Shown here piece by piece: positions 45,103-57,479 of a stretch of DNA of 64,000 nucleotides. The notes beneath the pieces are model-generated. The model saw only the letters and a list, made by a program, of their open reading frames with translations. It had not been told where the DNA came from and ran no database searches. Each line of letters starts with the position of its first letter. Within the stretch, counting starts at the first letter, position 1. Made by a program: the position numbers and the translations under genes. This DNA comes from Solanum dulcamara (Eukaryota > Streptophyta > Magnoliopsida > Solanales > Solanaceae), in the NCBI RefSeq assembly GCF_947179165.1, contig NC_077245.1, forward strand, positions 19,505,740 through 19,569,739. Reading direction: 5' to 3'.

Positions 45103-47473
45103 TGTTATACTACGAAAGGTTTTTAAGCTAAGGCCCGAGCTATTCTTCTTATGTGAATAAGCCTGAACATGATGACTTCTAATTGTATATATGTTGTAAG
45201 ATCAATTCCTAAGTATTTGAAGATTATTAGAGGTGAATTAGGGTCATAAGAAACCTCTAGTACTAAGTCGAGTTGAATTATCCTTTACCGATTAAGTTTT
45301 TGTGTACGACCATATAAGGGTCAACTTCAAATGACTATATCTCTAAAACTATTAAGAGTTAATATCCCATGACCTATCCAATTAAAGATCCATGTCTTCT
45401 TTCCAACTCCACCAATTTTTCCTCATTTGGAGTTAGAAGTAAAAAGTTATGACCGTTTTACTAAAAATTTTCCATCCTAGTAGAAGTCCGCAATGGTTCT
45501 GCGATGCGGAGAGGATGCAGACTCCACTACCTAAGCCGAAAGATGACCCTTTTATTATTTTAAGGGTATTTTTGTCCTATAACCCTTTGGAAAGTTATTT
45601 TAATATCCCTAAATGTGTAGAAATTAATTTTTTCTCATTAAAAATCCTCTCATTCACTCTCTTTTTCAATATTAGTCAACAAGGTAAGTCCTTCTTCATA
45701 GATTTTAAGCTTTTCAAACCAAAATTTTTCATCTATTCATGAATCACTAAGAGAAATCTTAAATCCTAGCCACATGATTTCCAAGAATTTCAAGAAAGGG
45801 TCTCTTGATTGTTCTTCTTCAAGTTAAGATTTTTCATCAAGATTTGTGGAGCTTTTAAGGTATGTAAGGCCACCCATAACATGGATTGAGTTTATCCACG
45901 TGCCCTACATCTTCAGTTTTTTTAGTTGAGATGAGTTTCAGAGTTTCATGAATCGAGTTCTTGAATTATCTATCATTTTTATTGAGTTCGTATATAAATT
46001 TTCTTGTGTTATTGTACATGTATTATGATATTGTTTGATGAGTCTCTTGACTTGAATATTGTTGAGAGTGTGGATTTGTGTTTGCATCCATATGAACCCT
46101 AATTGATATTTCATTGTACATTATGCATTGACGGAGTTTTAAAGGATGAGTTGTGAACGTCTTAAATTAAATATTTTATGCATTTATTTTGAGTTAAAGA
46201 ATAACAAGTGTCATCTTTGATTGAGAAAGAGTTTGAGCATGAGTTGAGAAATCTCCTGAGTAGCATCTTGAGTATGAGTATTCTATGTATAGATGAGTTG
46301 AGCAATATTTCATTAAATGTTTATTTTGAAATTAAGTTGGGAAGTTAAAATTATATTTTTATTTTAAATGCATTCACTTAGTTGAGGTTATACCTATTGT
46401 AACAAGAAGAGATGAGCTGAGGAGTTAATTTACGCTTTATTTGAGTTGAGAGGAGATGAGTGTTGAGCTAGTCCAAAAGAGATTAAATGAGTAAATTGAG
46501 TAATTTTCTCACTTAATGTATATGAGCATAATACAATATTTTGCAAGTAGTATTGAGCACCGATATGGGGTGAGCCCATAAACTACGTAGCCAGCGTAGG
46601 ATAGAGGCCAAACGTTTCTTGTCCCAAAAGAGGAATTTTATATTGGATCCATTGAGTTCGAGCATCCTTTGCCCTGGCAAGGTATTTAGATTTTAAGCGT
46701 TGTATAATCACTAGCTCATAGATTCAGAGATTTTAAGCATTGTATAATCAGTAGCTCATAAGTGATGGTTGTTGGTTAGAGAAACTCTCCAAGAGAAAAA
46801 TATTATAGTTTTATATATTTTGTTATATCTCTTATTGCAAATTATTTAAAGCATTTGTATTATTTTACTTCATGCTTTATTAAGTTGAATCATTTTAGAG
46901 TGATTCCTATGAGTTGAGTTGAGTTGAGTGTCTTTGAGTAATTTTCATTTCAACTATATTACATTCTCTTAAATTCCATGTACTAACGCCATTTGGCCTG
47001 CATCATTTTATGATGCAAACACAGGTATTAGAGATCATCAATAGGCGTACTATTGAGGATCTACTTCTCCAGTTTTGGTGAGACCTATTTGCATTCTGAG
47101 GGGCTCCTTTCTTTCCAGTCATTCCTTTATTATTTAGTAGTTCTTTGAAGTAGCCGTGGACTTATCTTATGAGTCAGTTAGAGGCTTCATAGACATAATA
47201 GAGTGTAGTAGAAAGATTCTTTAAGATTCTATTTTTAGACCATAATTTTATTATTGAGTTTATGACATTGAGTTACATTATACTTTGAGTATTTTTAATC
47301 TATTATTTATTTATTGATGATGATGTTTCGAAATGTCCATTTGAGTTAATTACCTATTGAGTCGAGTCTTCCGCTGAGTGATTAAATGAATAATCAGACC
47401 AAGTGGTTCACTTAGGGCCAGCAACGGTCTTCGAATGCCGGCCATGCCTAGTGTACCCTCTCGGGGTGTGACA
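45103..47473 (+). repeat. solo LTR in the DUF1985 gene, plus orientation
   Basis: TGTTATACTACG to CTCGGGGTGTGACA, about 2.37 kb, with TG...CA ends and no coding sequence or primer site. Coding sequence of one gene resumes on each side, so it is an insertion. The 5 bp flanks AGTAT and ATTTT do not match, so the target duplication has decayed or the left border is a little off. GAGTTGAGTTGAGT-like short repeats occur at 46880-46940. Confidence 0.7.
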
Positions 47474-48598
47474 ATTTTAAACCAAGAAGCATGAGCATTT
47501 TTATGCAAATATTTACCATAGAGAATAGAGTGTACAAAAAAACTAAGCACAGTGACTTTTTGATACTTTTTTGAATTTTTTTGACTAAAAAAACTCGAGC
47601 AACTCCTTCCATTTGGAATGTTTCTTTTTCATCACATCAACTATTTTTTTATATCTTCTTTCTACCTTGGTTCACTTGGAGACATAATGATGAGGTAGAT
47701 GGATGTTCAAACCAGTTATAATGGCAAACTCTTTCATGCCAAAGCAAACAGGCATGCCAGAATAATTTATCCAAAACTCATCTGTTCCCTCACTTTTAAT
47801 CCAATATCGAAGAAGTTGAAATACCAACTTCATTTGAAATCGAGCATTCATACTTTCATCTAGGTCTAGATATTTTCCAAGCACCGTAGACCTAAAGAAT
47901 TTGTTTCAAATTTTGATTCTGCAATATTTCTCTAAAATCATTAACTGATTTTTCCAATTCTGATCTTACCAAAAAATCACCTATCATGTCTGGATGAAAT
48001 TCATAGGTATCTCAAATCTATAAGATAAATAATTTATAGGCTTGACAAATTCGATTGAAAGATCGACAACAGAAGGACTAGCAACTGAAGGACCGACAAC
48101 TGAAGGACTAGCAAAAGAAGGATTAGCGGTTAAATAACTGTCAACTAAAGAACTAGAAGTTGAAGGACTGGAGATAGAAGGACTGGCTAGTGGAGACTCC
48201 AGTACAGGTTTATCATGATGCATTTTTTTTTATCTAACTTCATTCTCTCTATCCTTATCCTCATCCTCATACTTTGAAGCCTTTGTACCCTCAACATTAT
48301 CTTTAGTTTTTTTTGAATTATCAGCAGCATCAGAATCATGTACATCTTTGGAAGAATCATTTTTTTCCAGATTCTTCCTTTTCTTCTATAGGTTGCTCCA
48401 AATTTTGATCTAGTTGTCTAGGGCTTGAAACTATTTTACCATCAGTAATGACATGCTCAGCAAGATTAGTCTATTGTGTTTCATCAATGACTTTATTTTG
48501 TTGTTCTTCAACCTCTTTTTGTATACTACTTTGCTTTTTTTTTTTGAGCTTCTAGTAGAAACATCATCTCTATAATTTTTTTCTTTAGTTCGAGCCAT
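47474..48598 (-). pseudogene. DUF1985-type MULE companion gene, 5' part
   Basis: ATG at 48596-48598 starts MARTKEKNYRDDVSTRSSKK. An 11-A run then shifts the frame before IQKEVEEQQNKVIDETQ and VITDGKIVSSPRQLDQNL. A Ser/Pro repeat follows (SPSISSPSTSSSLVD, SPSVVGPSVASPSVV; 48030-48220). DUF1985 begins at IGDFLVRSELEKSVNDFREI, then MLGKYLDLDESMNARFQMKL, INYSGMPVCFGMKEFAIITG (47690-47884), and FFVHSILYGKYLHKNAHASW, ending at the solo LTR. Such genes occur in plants both alone and carried by MULEs. The convergent MULE transposase at 24.6-25.9 kb suggests this is its partner gene. Confidence 0.65.
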
Positions 48599-49870
48599 TT
48601 AATCTACACACCTGAGACAAAATAGAAATAATCTATTAATTTAATCAATCATTTTAAGTAAAGGGAAAAATGAATTAATTATTGAAGTTGATTAAACAAC
48701 TGTTGCAACAGATTTTGAAATTGTTGTAAAATACTTTAACAGTTGTGTCATAGACTTACACAATTATTATAAATATTTTAGCAGCTGTTGCAACAAATTT
48801 AGAAACTAGGCAGACCTGCTATAACAACTTCAATAATTACTGCATCTATTCAAAACAAGTTTTTAATTGTTACAAAATATGCACATTTTTCAAGCTCAAT
48901 ATAAGAATATCAACCAAACATCAACACCAACTACAAGAGAATATTTTTTTCTCACAAAGAGTACAACAACAAGCAAGAACAACATATTAAGAACACATCA
49001 CTAAATGAACAACTCAAGAAATTCATGTTCTTGTTCATCTTTAATTTACTACAATTGAGTGAAACAATTGTTAAAGCTTCTACAAAAGAGCTGCTATAGA
49101 AACTTTAGCAACTGATTCACTAAACTCTTAGAGAAAATTAAGTAGCTGTTGTAAGTACATTAGAAACTTTTTCATTTATTCATAGCAATATTTGAGGAAT
49201 CAACCACCAACATCAATCCACCATCAATTACAAGAACATATTTTTTCTCTCAAAGAGTAAAACAACTTCAAACACAACATATTTTCTCACAAAGAGTGCA
49301 AAGACAAAAATTAAAGAACATCAATATATTTAAAAATATACCACAATAAAAACAATCCAAAAAACATATTTACTAGGGCATGCAACAACAACTTTTTCGT
49401 CTCCTTTAATCTAAATCATCATTTTCACAAGAAAAATTAAAACCCTAACAATAAGAGAAAGAAAAATAACTTTTCCTTTGAAGAGTTTTGAAACCCTAAC
49501 AATGAGAGAAGCAAGAGGACGAGAACGAAGAAGAGGACGATGATAAAGAAGAAAAAAATGGAAAAGAAGAAGAGACGAAGAAAAAGTTGAGAAATTTTCT
49601 CAGTTTTCTTCAGAAGAAGAAGAGACGCAAAAGGAGAATTTCTAAGAGGAAGAAAGAGAAAATAAATTTGAAATGAGAAAAGGGTGAGTTCCTTTTGTAT
49701 TTTATTAAAGTTTCAAAAGTTTTAAAAATATATTTTACCCCCTAGTTAAATTAATCTCTAATTAGTAGAAACTTTTCACCGGTCAAAGTTGTCACCTTTT
49801 TTTAATTGGAAACTTATTTGTCACTTGAACTCAATTTTCTCCTAAAAAGTAGCTATATTCCATCTATTTT
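48599..49870. other. right flank of the MULE, no gene
   Basis: 48690-48860 carries CAGCAATTGCTG-type repeats again (AACAGTTGTGTCA, TAGCAGCTGTTGCAAC). 49490-49670 is a GAAGAAGA-rich tract. About 49750-49865 is weakly similar to the complement of 23815-23930 and may be the right terminal inverted repeat. No coding sequence seen. Confidence 0.45.
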
Positions 49871-51469
49871 CATCACTCTCTCTCTCACACTTATAAAATT
49901 CACCTAGTTTTTCTCTTTCTTGCTTGTACGGGTTGTTGTCGAGTGTTTTCTTCTTGTCTCAAAGTTATATTTTGGAAAAAGTGTTTGGTGCTGAAGAAGT
50001 CAAGTTAAGAGATTTTTATTTTCAGAAAATTTGAGGTAAGTTTCTTCTCCTCTACACCCATTCTTTTCTACAGAATTGCATTAGAAATTCTCGAGATAAT
50101 TATTGTAAAAACTCACGAGGCAGTGATCGAAAGTCATTAATTCAACTCTTTCTTGTATCATTAAAGAGTTTGGAGTTGTTATATATGTGTTTTTGGTTGG
50201 AGCAGGTTTTCCACCTCATGAGACAGTTGGTTGATATCTTTTTGGATTGGAAAAAGAGGGATATGGTGATACACCATTTGTTTGGTTGTTGAATTAGCAT
50301 GATGCCCATCTTGTTGTGGTGGACTGTTTCATTGAGTCCCACATTGTTATTGGCTTCTAGAAATATATTTTTATGCATTTATCTTGTGATTGTAATTTGG
50401 AGATTAAAGTAGAAGAAAACATTTGTATAAAAAAGGGTGTTGACGGGCAAGTCGATCGCCTAGTAGCCAACATATTGCTTATATAGATCGAGTATGTTAA
50501 TGGACTGATTGTAATGATTGTGTTGCTTGACTTTGTATAAATAACATATTGTAAAGAAGAAGAAAGTCCCTCATATGCTTTTAAAAAACAGAATAAAGGT
50601 ATGTAAGACTAAAACCTCCTTCGTCATAAGGCATGTACTTATGTCACTTATTTTACTTACATTGGTCAGCGAGGCACATATGACAATACCATATTTCTCT
50701 TCACATGTCACATGATATTTACATAATCTCCACAAATCTGATTCCTTACTTGTGGTCATACTACACTTATCCACTTGTTCAGGAATACTTATCACCTTTT
50801 GTTATTTTTTACGAGTTAGGTGTTCATATGGTCTCATATGGTCATACTTGTCTTCACTTTAAGTAGTCACGTGCCTCACATGCTATATCAATCAGGTGTT
50901 TTTAAACGAAATCACTTGCCAAAATTTTATCATCAATTGTACATTGATCAATGGGTAACATGATGCACTTGTTCCATTGATTCACTTTCTATATGCCTGC
51001 TATATTATTGACTTGTTTACGCATTATGAGTTCATTTAGTAACTAACCTAAAATGTTAAGGTAGGGGTGGAAGATATGTGATCCCTGACTCTAATCCAAC
51101 ACTGATTTTATCAGACGCAACTTCCTTATGAGTAGGAAGCCAAGACAAATAGATTCCACTTCATATCACAATTCTGAGCCTACATAATTTACCTGAACAT
51201 TGTGGTGTTATACATGTGTACATTATCAGTAGAAACATGATGGCTTTTTTTCTTTCTTTTGTTTCACTTATTGAGCCTTTTGGACAGACCTCACTTGTTG
51301 AGACTTTATGACGTACCTTTATATTCCACAAAACTTATGAAATTGAATCCCTTGTAAACACATGTTATACAAAAACTGTATAAACACATGTTGTACAAAT
51401 GATCCATGCTAAGTAGGTGCACCTCTATAGATAAGATAAATGATAAAAAATTGTACATAAGATGTTGAC
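49871..51469. other. unassigned non-coding stretch
   Basis: A CT-rich start with TTATAAAATTC could be a promoter or LTR leader, and TGAGGTAAGTTT at 50032 looks like a 5' splice site. No domain, LTR border or RNA gene could be supported. Short open frames here (for example 50571-50795 on the minus strand) are unremarkable. Confidence 0.4.
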
Positions 51470-51477
51470 CAACTAGC

Positions 51478-51759
51478 CAGTGGCGGACCCAGGAATTTTA
51501 TGAAGGAGATTCAAAAAAAATTAAACACGCTAATCAGAAAAAAAATGTGCTTATTCGGATTCGAACCCGCGAGTTGAGACAAGCTAAGGCAAAATATTGA
51601 ACCCCATTTGCCACGGAGCTAGTCCTTTTGGCTTATGCTCAAGGGGTTCAATGTTAAATATATACACATAAATTAAAAAATTTATTTTATATATACAGTA
51701 TAATTTTTTAACGAACGGGTTCGGATGAACCCCCTCAACTACACGTGGGTCCGCCCCTG
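51478..51759. mobile_element. hAT-type MITE, copy 2 (282 bp)
   Basis: Same element as 27685-27964, end to end, with the same CAGTGGCGGACCCA and TGGGTCCGCCCCTG termini. The exact 8 bp target duplication CAACTAGC is at 51470-51477 and 51760-51767. The internal hairpin has lost a base pair or two (ACGGGTTC against GAACCCCC). Confidence 0.93.
51557..51625 (-). other. tRNA-like Pol III promoter inside MITE copy 2
   Basis: The minus strand carries a perfect B box, GGGTTCGAATCC (complement of 51557-51568). The A box reads TAGCTCCGTGGC (complement of 51610-51621), with C for A at one consensus position. Copy 1 has the better A box and copy 2 the better B box. Confidence 0.65.
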
Positions 51760-51933
51760 CAACTAGCTATACCGACACAAGTGACAAATAAAATTGTGAA
51801 CATATATAACAACTTTTATAATGTTTACGAAGACTCTAATAGAATTTTTAATTGTAAAAATGTCAAATGATCGGTACGAGGTACCTACATATCCATCTAT
51901 GAAAAACTGTAAAATCAAAAGTCTAGATACATG

Positions 51934-54900
51934 TGTCATGACCCAATTTCTTAGGTAATGATGGCACCTACTATAACTTACCAGTAGGTAAGACAACCCG
52001 TAAATTCAAAACGACAAGTGATGAGTTTGAGGGAAGAAAGTAACATGAATGGAAAATTCTAGCCTACAAAGAATAAATAAGTAGAAGCAAAACCAAAACA
52101 TGATATATACAACTAAAGATCCCTCCCATAATCTGAAAGTCACAGGTACAGAGCTACTACAAAATAAAAAACGAGTACAAGTCCTAAAAGTGGATCAAAA
52201 ATATAGAAAACAACTAGCTAGTCTCAAAAAGGAAAAAGACAGGCCATCCATACTGAAGGAGACATAAATGATCCCAAAATGTCAAGCGCTCACCCTAGTC
52301 TCCGAAGCTAACTGTAACAGGCACGATCTATCCGTGGCGATAGCTGGCGCTCTATCCTGCATCACAAAAATATATGTAGAGTGTAGTATGAGTACCAATA
52401 CAATAGGGATCCAGTAGGCATCATAGGTCGACTGAACGGAAAAAGTAATAACAATATGAAAAAGAGGAATAAGCCTAACTAGGAGTCATAGTAAGTATAT
52501 AAAGTGAAAAGAGTACTATCTAAGAGACTACAGGTAACTAAACCCAACTGGGCCCCATACGCCCAGCTAGGACACACGTGCGCAAGTTTAAATAAAAAAC
52601 TTGGATGAACCCCCATAGCCCACCGGGTACATAGAATAGCTATAATTACCGAGGCTAGGAGCCAAGAATCTGTGATGCCAAGAACCGAAGAACCGTGTCA
52701 TTTCCGAACCAAGAATCGATGAACTAGGAATGCTTTAGGGATCGAGGCTGGTACTGGGATCTAGATGCTCGCCTAAATAATCAATGTGGTCAAGGCCACG
52801 GTTGGGTACCCAGATGCTCACCATAAAACATCGGTATGGTCAAGGCCGGAATTGGGTACCCAAATGCTCGTTGTAATATATTGGTACGATCGAGGCCAGA
52901 GCTAGGTACCCAAATGCTTGCCGTAACACATCGGTACGATCAAGGTCAGGGCTGCATACTCGGATGATCGTCATACTAGCAAGCCGGTAGAGGACGGGGC
53001 TACGTACCTGAATGCTCCCCGATAGAATTTCAGAATGCAGGCCGAAACTAGGTACATGTATGCTCATAGATAATTTATACCGTGGTACCGAATGTTGCAT
53101 TTTCCAACTGGCCATTACAAGTCCCGAGAATCTCCTTCCCAATGAATTAATTAGCCAAAGCTAGACCCGGAGCCAAAATAGAACGATTGCAAAGTCTAGT
53201 CTAGCCGATGAATCTCAAATGTCTCAGTTAGGCCGAATATTGGAAAAGGCTATTCATAAGAACAGGGTTACCACCTAGCTAAGGTCAAACTATCAGGCAC
53301 TAGTCTGTTATATTGTTCTATAAGGATCTATGCCCGTCGGAGTGACATCGGAGCAACTAAAGCAAGTTTACATTCTATACTAAGTCCAACATGCTCCATA
53401 ATACCAACATCATATGCATTCAACTTCACTAACAATACTAACAAATAACGGAAAGGATCATGTAACTCTAATTATCCGAAAACCCTAATGAAAGCCTACA
53501 ACATGATTTCTAACACCTAAGATATAAAAATAAGATATCCAACCCAAATTCCATCAATCTCAACATGCTTTCACACATTTCAGCTCAATCTAAAGGAATA
53601 AAAGTTATGTCCTACCTGTAGGCTAAACATGCGCGCTTCAAATTACTATGCCAGATCTTTTCCCTTTTGAACAGCCTTGGAACTCTGCCATGCTGTCAAA
53701 AAAAGAATTACAATGTCATTACAGTCATTTAAACACTAATTTTATAATTTTCAGAGATGGACCAATTTCGGGATCTAAAATGGGAAATGTGGGACCCGTA
53801 TTCAAAATTCTGGAATTAACCTCAAAAACTAGTCCAAAACAGCACCCCCAAGCTCAACAATCAAATTTGAATACAACCCGGGGTCGGTACACGACACGAA
53901 TCGGTCATACATTAAATTCTCAAATTTTAAGCTAAAAAGAAGAATATGGCAGCATCTTTGATCAGTGATTTTGAACAAAGAAACCCCTACGACTCAAATC
54001 AAACATACTACGATGTTTCTTACAAAAAACCCTACAACTTAGCCTAAAAAATCACTAAAATGGAGTTCAAATGATCAAAATACAATCCTCTAAAGTTCAC
54101 TAAAATTCCAATCCGAAAATACCAAAACCAGCAGCAAATTTCATAAATCTATCTCACATGAAGCCTCCCCTCTAGATTCTAATATCACCAATGAATTTCT
54201 CACAAAATTCACTTGAATTTAGACCCTTGAATCACCAAAATCAGATTTAATGGACCAAGAAATAAATTCTCAAAGTTCTTCAAAAATTCACTCTGAAAAT
54301 GTACATTGTAGCAACTAGAATCAAGATTATACCTCACTCAAATGCCCTAATTTAGTTTCCAGTTCCGCAATGCATTCTCCTCAAAAAATCTCAAAAGTTT
54401 TTCTTTTGAATCACCTAATTTGGAGCTCTAGAACTCAAGTTATTGCGTTTTAAAGTTGAGAAAAAAAACCAAAAAATGGGCTGCCTTGCCCAGATTATTT
54501 TTGCTACAACACAGATTTTTGAAAAGTTCAAAATCTCTGATTGGGTGCTCTGAATTCGTTTGGAACCCGATAAAAATAAATCAGTTATGTTACCCCACTA
54601 AATTCGACATTTCATACTCAATGTCGCATTCAAAATTATCATACGAGGTTATTTTAATGGAAAGTAGATCCTACATCCAAGTGCCATTTTAAGCCAATTT
54701 CCACAACGGGCCTCGAGATCAGACCAGAAGCCTCGATAAGCGAACCAAAGGTCATTCTAGATAAAACTTGACATTATGGAATTAACCACGCTGTCAGAAT
54801 TTTCATCCGAGCACATTTTCCAAGAATGTAGACCAAAATTAACCATATGCTAACTTTCCAAGTCAAAAGAGTCAAATGGCCCCAAACTCGTATCGATTGC

Positions 54901-55498
54901 CTCGATACTCATGCCGACCATACTTCTAGCATAATTTGGCCATTCTGGAGCTGATAGAACTATCATAATTTGAATTCGATGTCTCCTTAACTCGAAACTC
55001 GAAAAGTCTTAACTAAACCAACTTAGGCCTACAAAATGCCAAAACAGGCTCGAGACCTCTAAACATTCAACCAACACTTCTTCTAAACCAAAAACCATCC
55101 CCAAAATCCAATGAAGTCATCGAAATTCTATTCTGAGTATTGAAACTCCAAAAGTTGATCAAAGTAAAATCTTGGCCTAAAATTCCTAACTCAAGACCTC
55201 AAATATTTGTTACAACTCTAAAACTGATTCTGTAAACTCTCCTAGGCCAATTTCTACATTCCGGAGCTGTTGGAATTGATAGAATCCCATTTCAAGAGCC
55301 ATAGCTTCGACTGATCCTAAATACCATTTTTGAACACTTAAAGTTTATGAAAACTCAAAATTTCCAAGGACTCAACTTTCCATAGGATTTTCTAAAACCA
55401 ACACCCAGTACCAATCAGAAATGACTCGGGACAACTAAACAGAAGGGTAAAATGGTTATTTTATAAAAAATTCCAAAATAACCTTCAGGATCATTACA
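51934..55498 (-). repeat. 3' LTR of E4
   Basis: TGTCATGACCCAATTTC to GGATCATTACA, 3565 bp, homologous throughout to 58625-62258 but lacking the 96 bp cob fragment. A 50 bp tandem repeat lies at about 52750-52990 (GGTACCCAAATGCTCG...GGTACGATCGAGGCC; unit starts 52804, 52854, 52904 and 52954). Confidence 0.92.
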
Positions 55499-56670
55499 TC
55501 ATCCACTGCTAAAAGAACATATGTTCGCGAAAGTAAAAGTACAATGACAGCCTGGAGGCACAAAAGGATGAGGGTCCGGGCCCACATGTTTTTCCAAAAC
55601 CTTAGACACCCTCTCGAATTGAACAACACCATCACAGAACTCAAGCTAAGAAGAAAATCCTCAAATTCACTTCCAAATCCAAAAACTCCTCTAGTCCTTA
55701 CTTGGGCTCTAACTCTCGTTTGCTTAGCCCAAACTTGACCAAAAACACCAATTTTTAATTGAGGATGACCCAACTAAACCAAAACCATTGAAATGAGAAA
55801 TACAGGACCATGACAAATACAACTCACTCAAAATTTCAAATTCTTGTCCTATGCTTCCAGATCCTTTTCTCTAAGCCACTAAGGGCATTCTGCCAGTCCT
55901 TAGCTATCCTGAAAACCTTCAAAGCCATCCAAAAATTGCTTAACGAACATACAACACCAGCCTCAAAGGAGTTACATCCTGAACAAATTCAAAATCCCAC
56001 ACACCATGAAATACCTTGACCCTATCCTGTATATGAGATTTTCGACCAACTTCCCCATAGGTAGTTAAAAAAAAGTAAACCTTAACTCCGGAGTCTAAGG
56101 ATTGGAAATACCAATAAGGCATAAAGAGGAATCAACAAGTAGAATCTACCGTAACTCCAAATATGCTACACCTCCATCACATACTACCTTGACAACCAAC
56201 CTTTCAACTATGAACCAATCGATGCAAAGTAATGAGGAAAACCATCTAGGCTAAGAAAACTGGAATGGAAGGGGGGTTACTAATCAAATCAAAGCTAGTT
56301 AAGCATAATTATACAAAGAACCATTCAACCACTAACTCAATGGGACAACCTCTAACTAAGAAACCTTCTAATCCAACCAAAACCACCAGCACCACAACTC
56401 CCAACACTAAACAAAGCACGTCTAGCCACCTATCTAACAAGGAATGGCACCACCGCAAAATCAATAGTATATGAGACAAAAAGGGGAAGCAAACTAGCCC
56501 GGCCACAAACTCAAAATAGAACCACCAAGACAAGGCACGGGGAGTTTCTCAACCACCACTACTCAAAATAGGAAATTGATATAGTCGATCCACTACTAAA
56601 AGAAATCAGCTACAAAGCTAAAACACACGTAATGAGTCCAGATAAGGCAGTCGCAACAGTCAGGAGGTAA
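55499..56670. other. E4 internal segment of unknown origin
   Basis: It lies where integrase and chromodomain should be (minus strand, next to the 3' LTR), yet no such motifs can be read. Short open frames on both strands are unremarkable. The first bases, ATCCACTGCTAAAAGAACATATGTTC, resemble the stretch beside the 3' LTR of E3, so the extreme 3' edge of the element is kept. The rest may be foreign filler or very decayed pol. Confidence 0.4.
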
Positions 56671-56935
56671 CTAACAAGCCAAATAGACATGTATGGATAT
56701 GCAAATCCCAAAACCACATAAAATGAGCAATATAGAGCAAAACAAGGAAATTAGGAAACTGCAACTAATACCTGGATCCTCAATCTCTGGCTGACCTGTG
56801 TAAGCATAGAACGGAATATGATAGCCCTCGATCTGAACACCTAAAACATCACCAGCAACACTTTGAGCACTACCTCTAATTGGAGGCGGCATAAAATCAT
56901 GATACTGACCTAGCTCATATGATCAGCTTAGATCT
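56671..56935 (-). pseudogene. gag C-terminal fragment of E4, out of order
   Basis: From 56892: MPPPIRGSAQSVAGDVLGVQ, then EGYHIPFYAYTGQPEIEDPG. This matches the segment that in Tekay-type elements lies just before the protease (..RFYAFPGRPEAEASDAVITG). Here it comes after RNase H in reading order. The match stops after EDPG, at CAGGTATTAG, which looks like a 5' splice site but is more likely a breakpoint. Confidence 0.6.
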
Positions 56936-56944
56936 TGCATTGAA

Positions 56945-57470
56945 TTCCATATAGGTAGTGCCTCTAAATCTGAAGCGCAAAAACTATCGCCGCCAAATCT
57001 AATTCATGAGTGGAGTAGTTGTGCTCATGCAACTTAAAATACCTCGATGCATATGCAATAACTTGGCCCTGCTGCATCAGTACACAACCCAAACCAACGA
57101 TGGATGCTTCATAATAAATAGTGAATCCCTCGCCCTCAACTGGAAGAGTCAATATATAAGTGGTGGTAAGCAACTCCTTGAGTCTCAAAAAGCTCCTCTC
57201 ATACTCCTCCGCCTATACAATGGAACATCTTGCGAGTCAACCGAGTCAAAGGTGCTGCTATGGTAGAAAATCCCTTAACAAAATGCCTATAGTACCTTGC
57301 CAATTCGATGAAAATACAAATCTCAGTCACAGATATGGACCGATCCTAATCACGAATAGCCTTATTCTTTACTGGATTTACCATAATGCCATCCTTGGAC
57401 ACCAACTGCCTCGAGAATTCTACGGACTCTAGCCAAAACTCACACTTTGAGAACTCGGCATAAAGCCGTT
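56945..57470 (-). pseudogene. RNase H and RT connection of E4 (truncated)
   Basis: Readable pieces: YAEFSKCEFWLESVEF, VSKDGIMVNPVKNKAIRDWD, and ARYYRHFVKGFSTIAAPLTR (57240-57450). RNase H reads [40 protein letters not shown], then [20 protein letters not shown] and [12 protein letters not shown] (56964-57188). The first catalytic Asp (YCDAS) is Glu. The domain breaks off near 56940, about halfway, where the gag fragment joins. Confidence 0.85.
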
Positions 57471-57479
57471 GATCTCTTA

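Noticed and set aside
45098..47478. Exact target duplication for the solo LTR in the DUF1985 gene
   Set aside because: Flanks AGTAT and ATTTT differ at several positions. No shift of the borders by a few bases gave a convincing match.
50571..50795. 74-codon minus-strand frame as a gene
   Set aside because: No recognisable domain, no conserved neighbour, and a length expected by chance.
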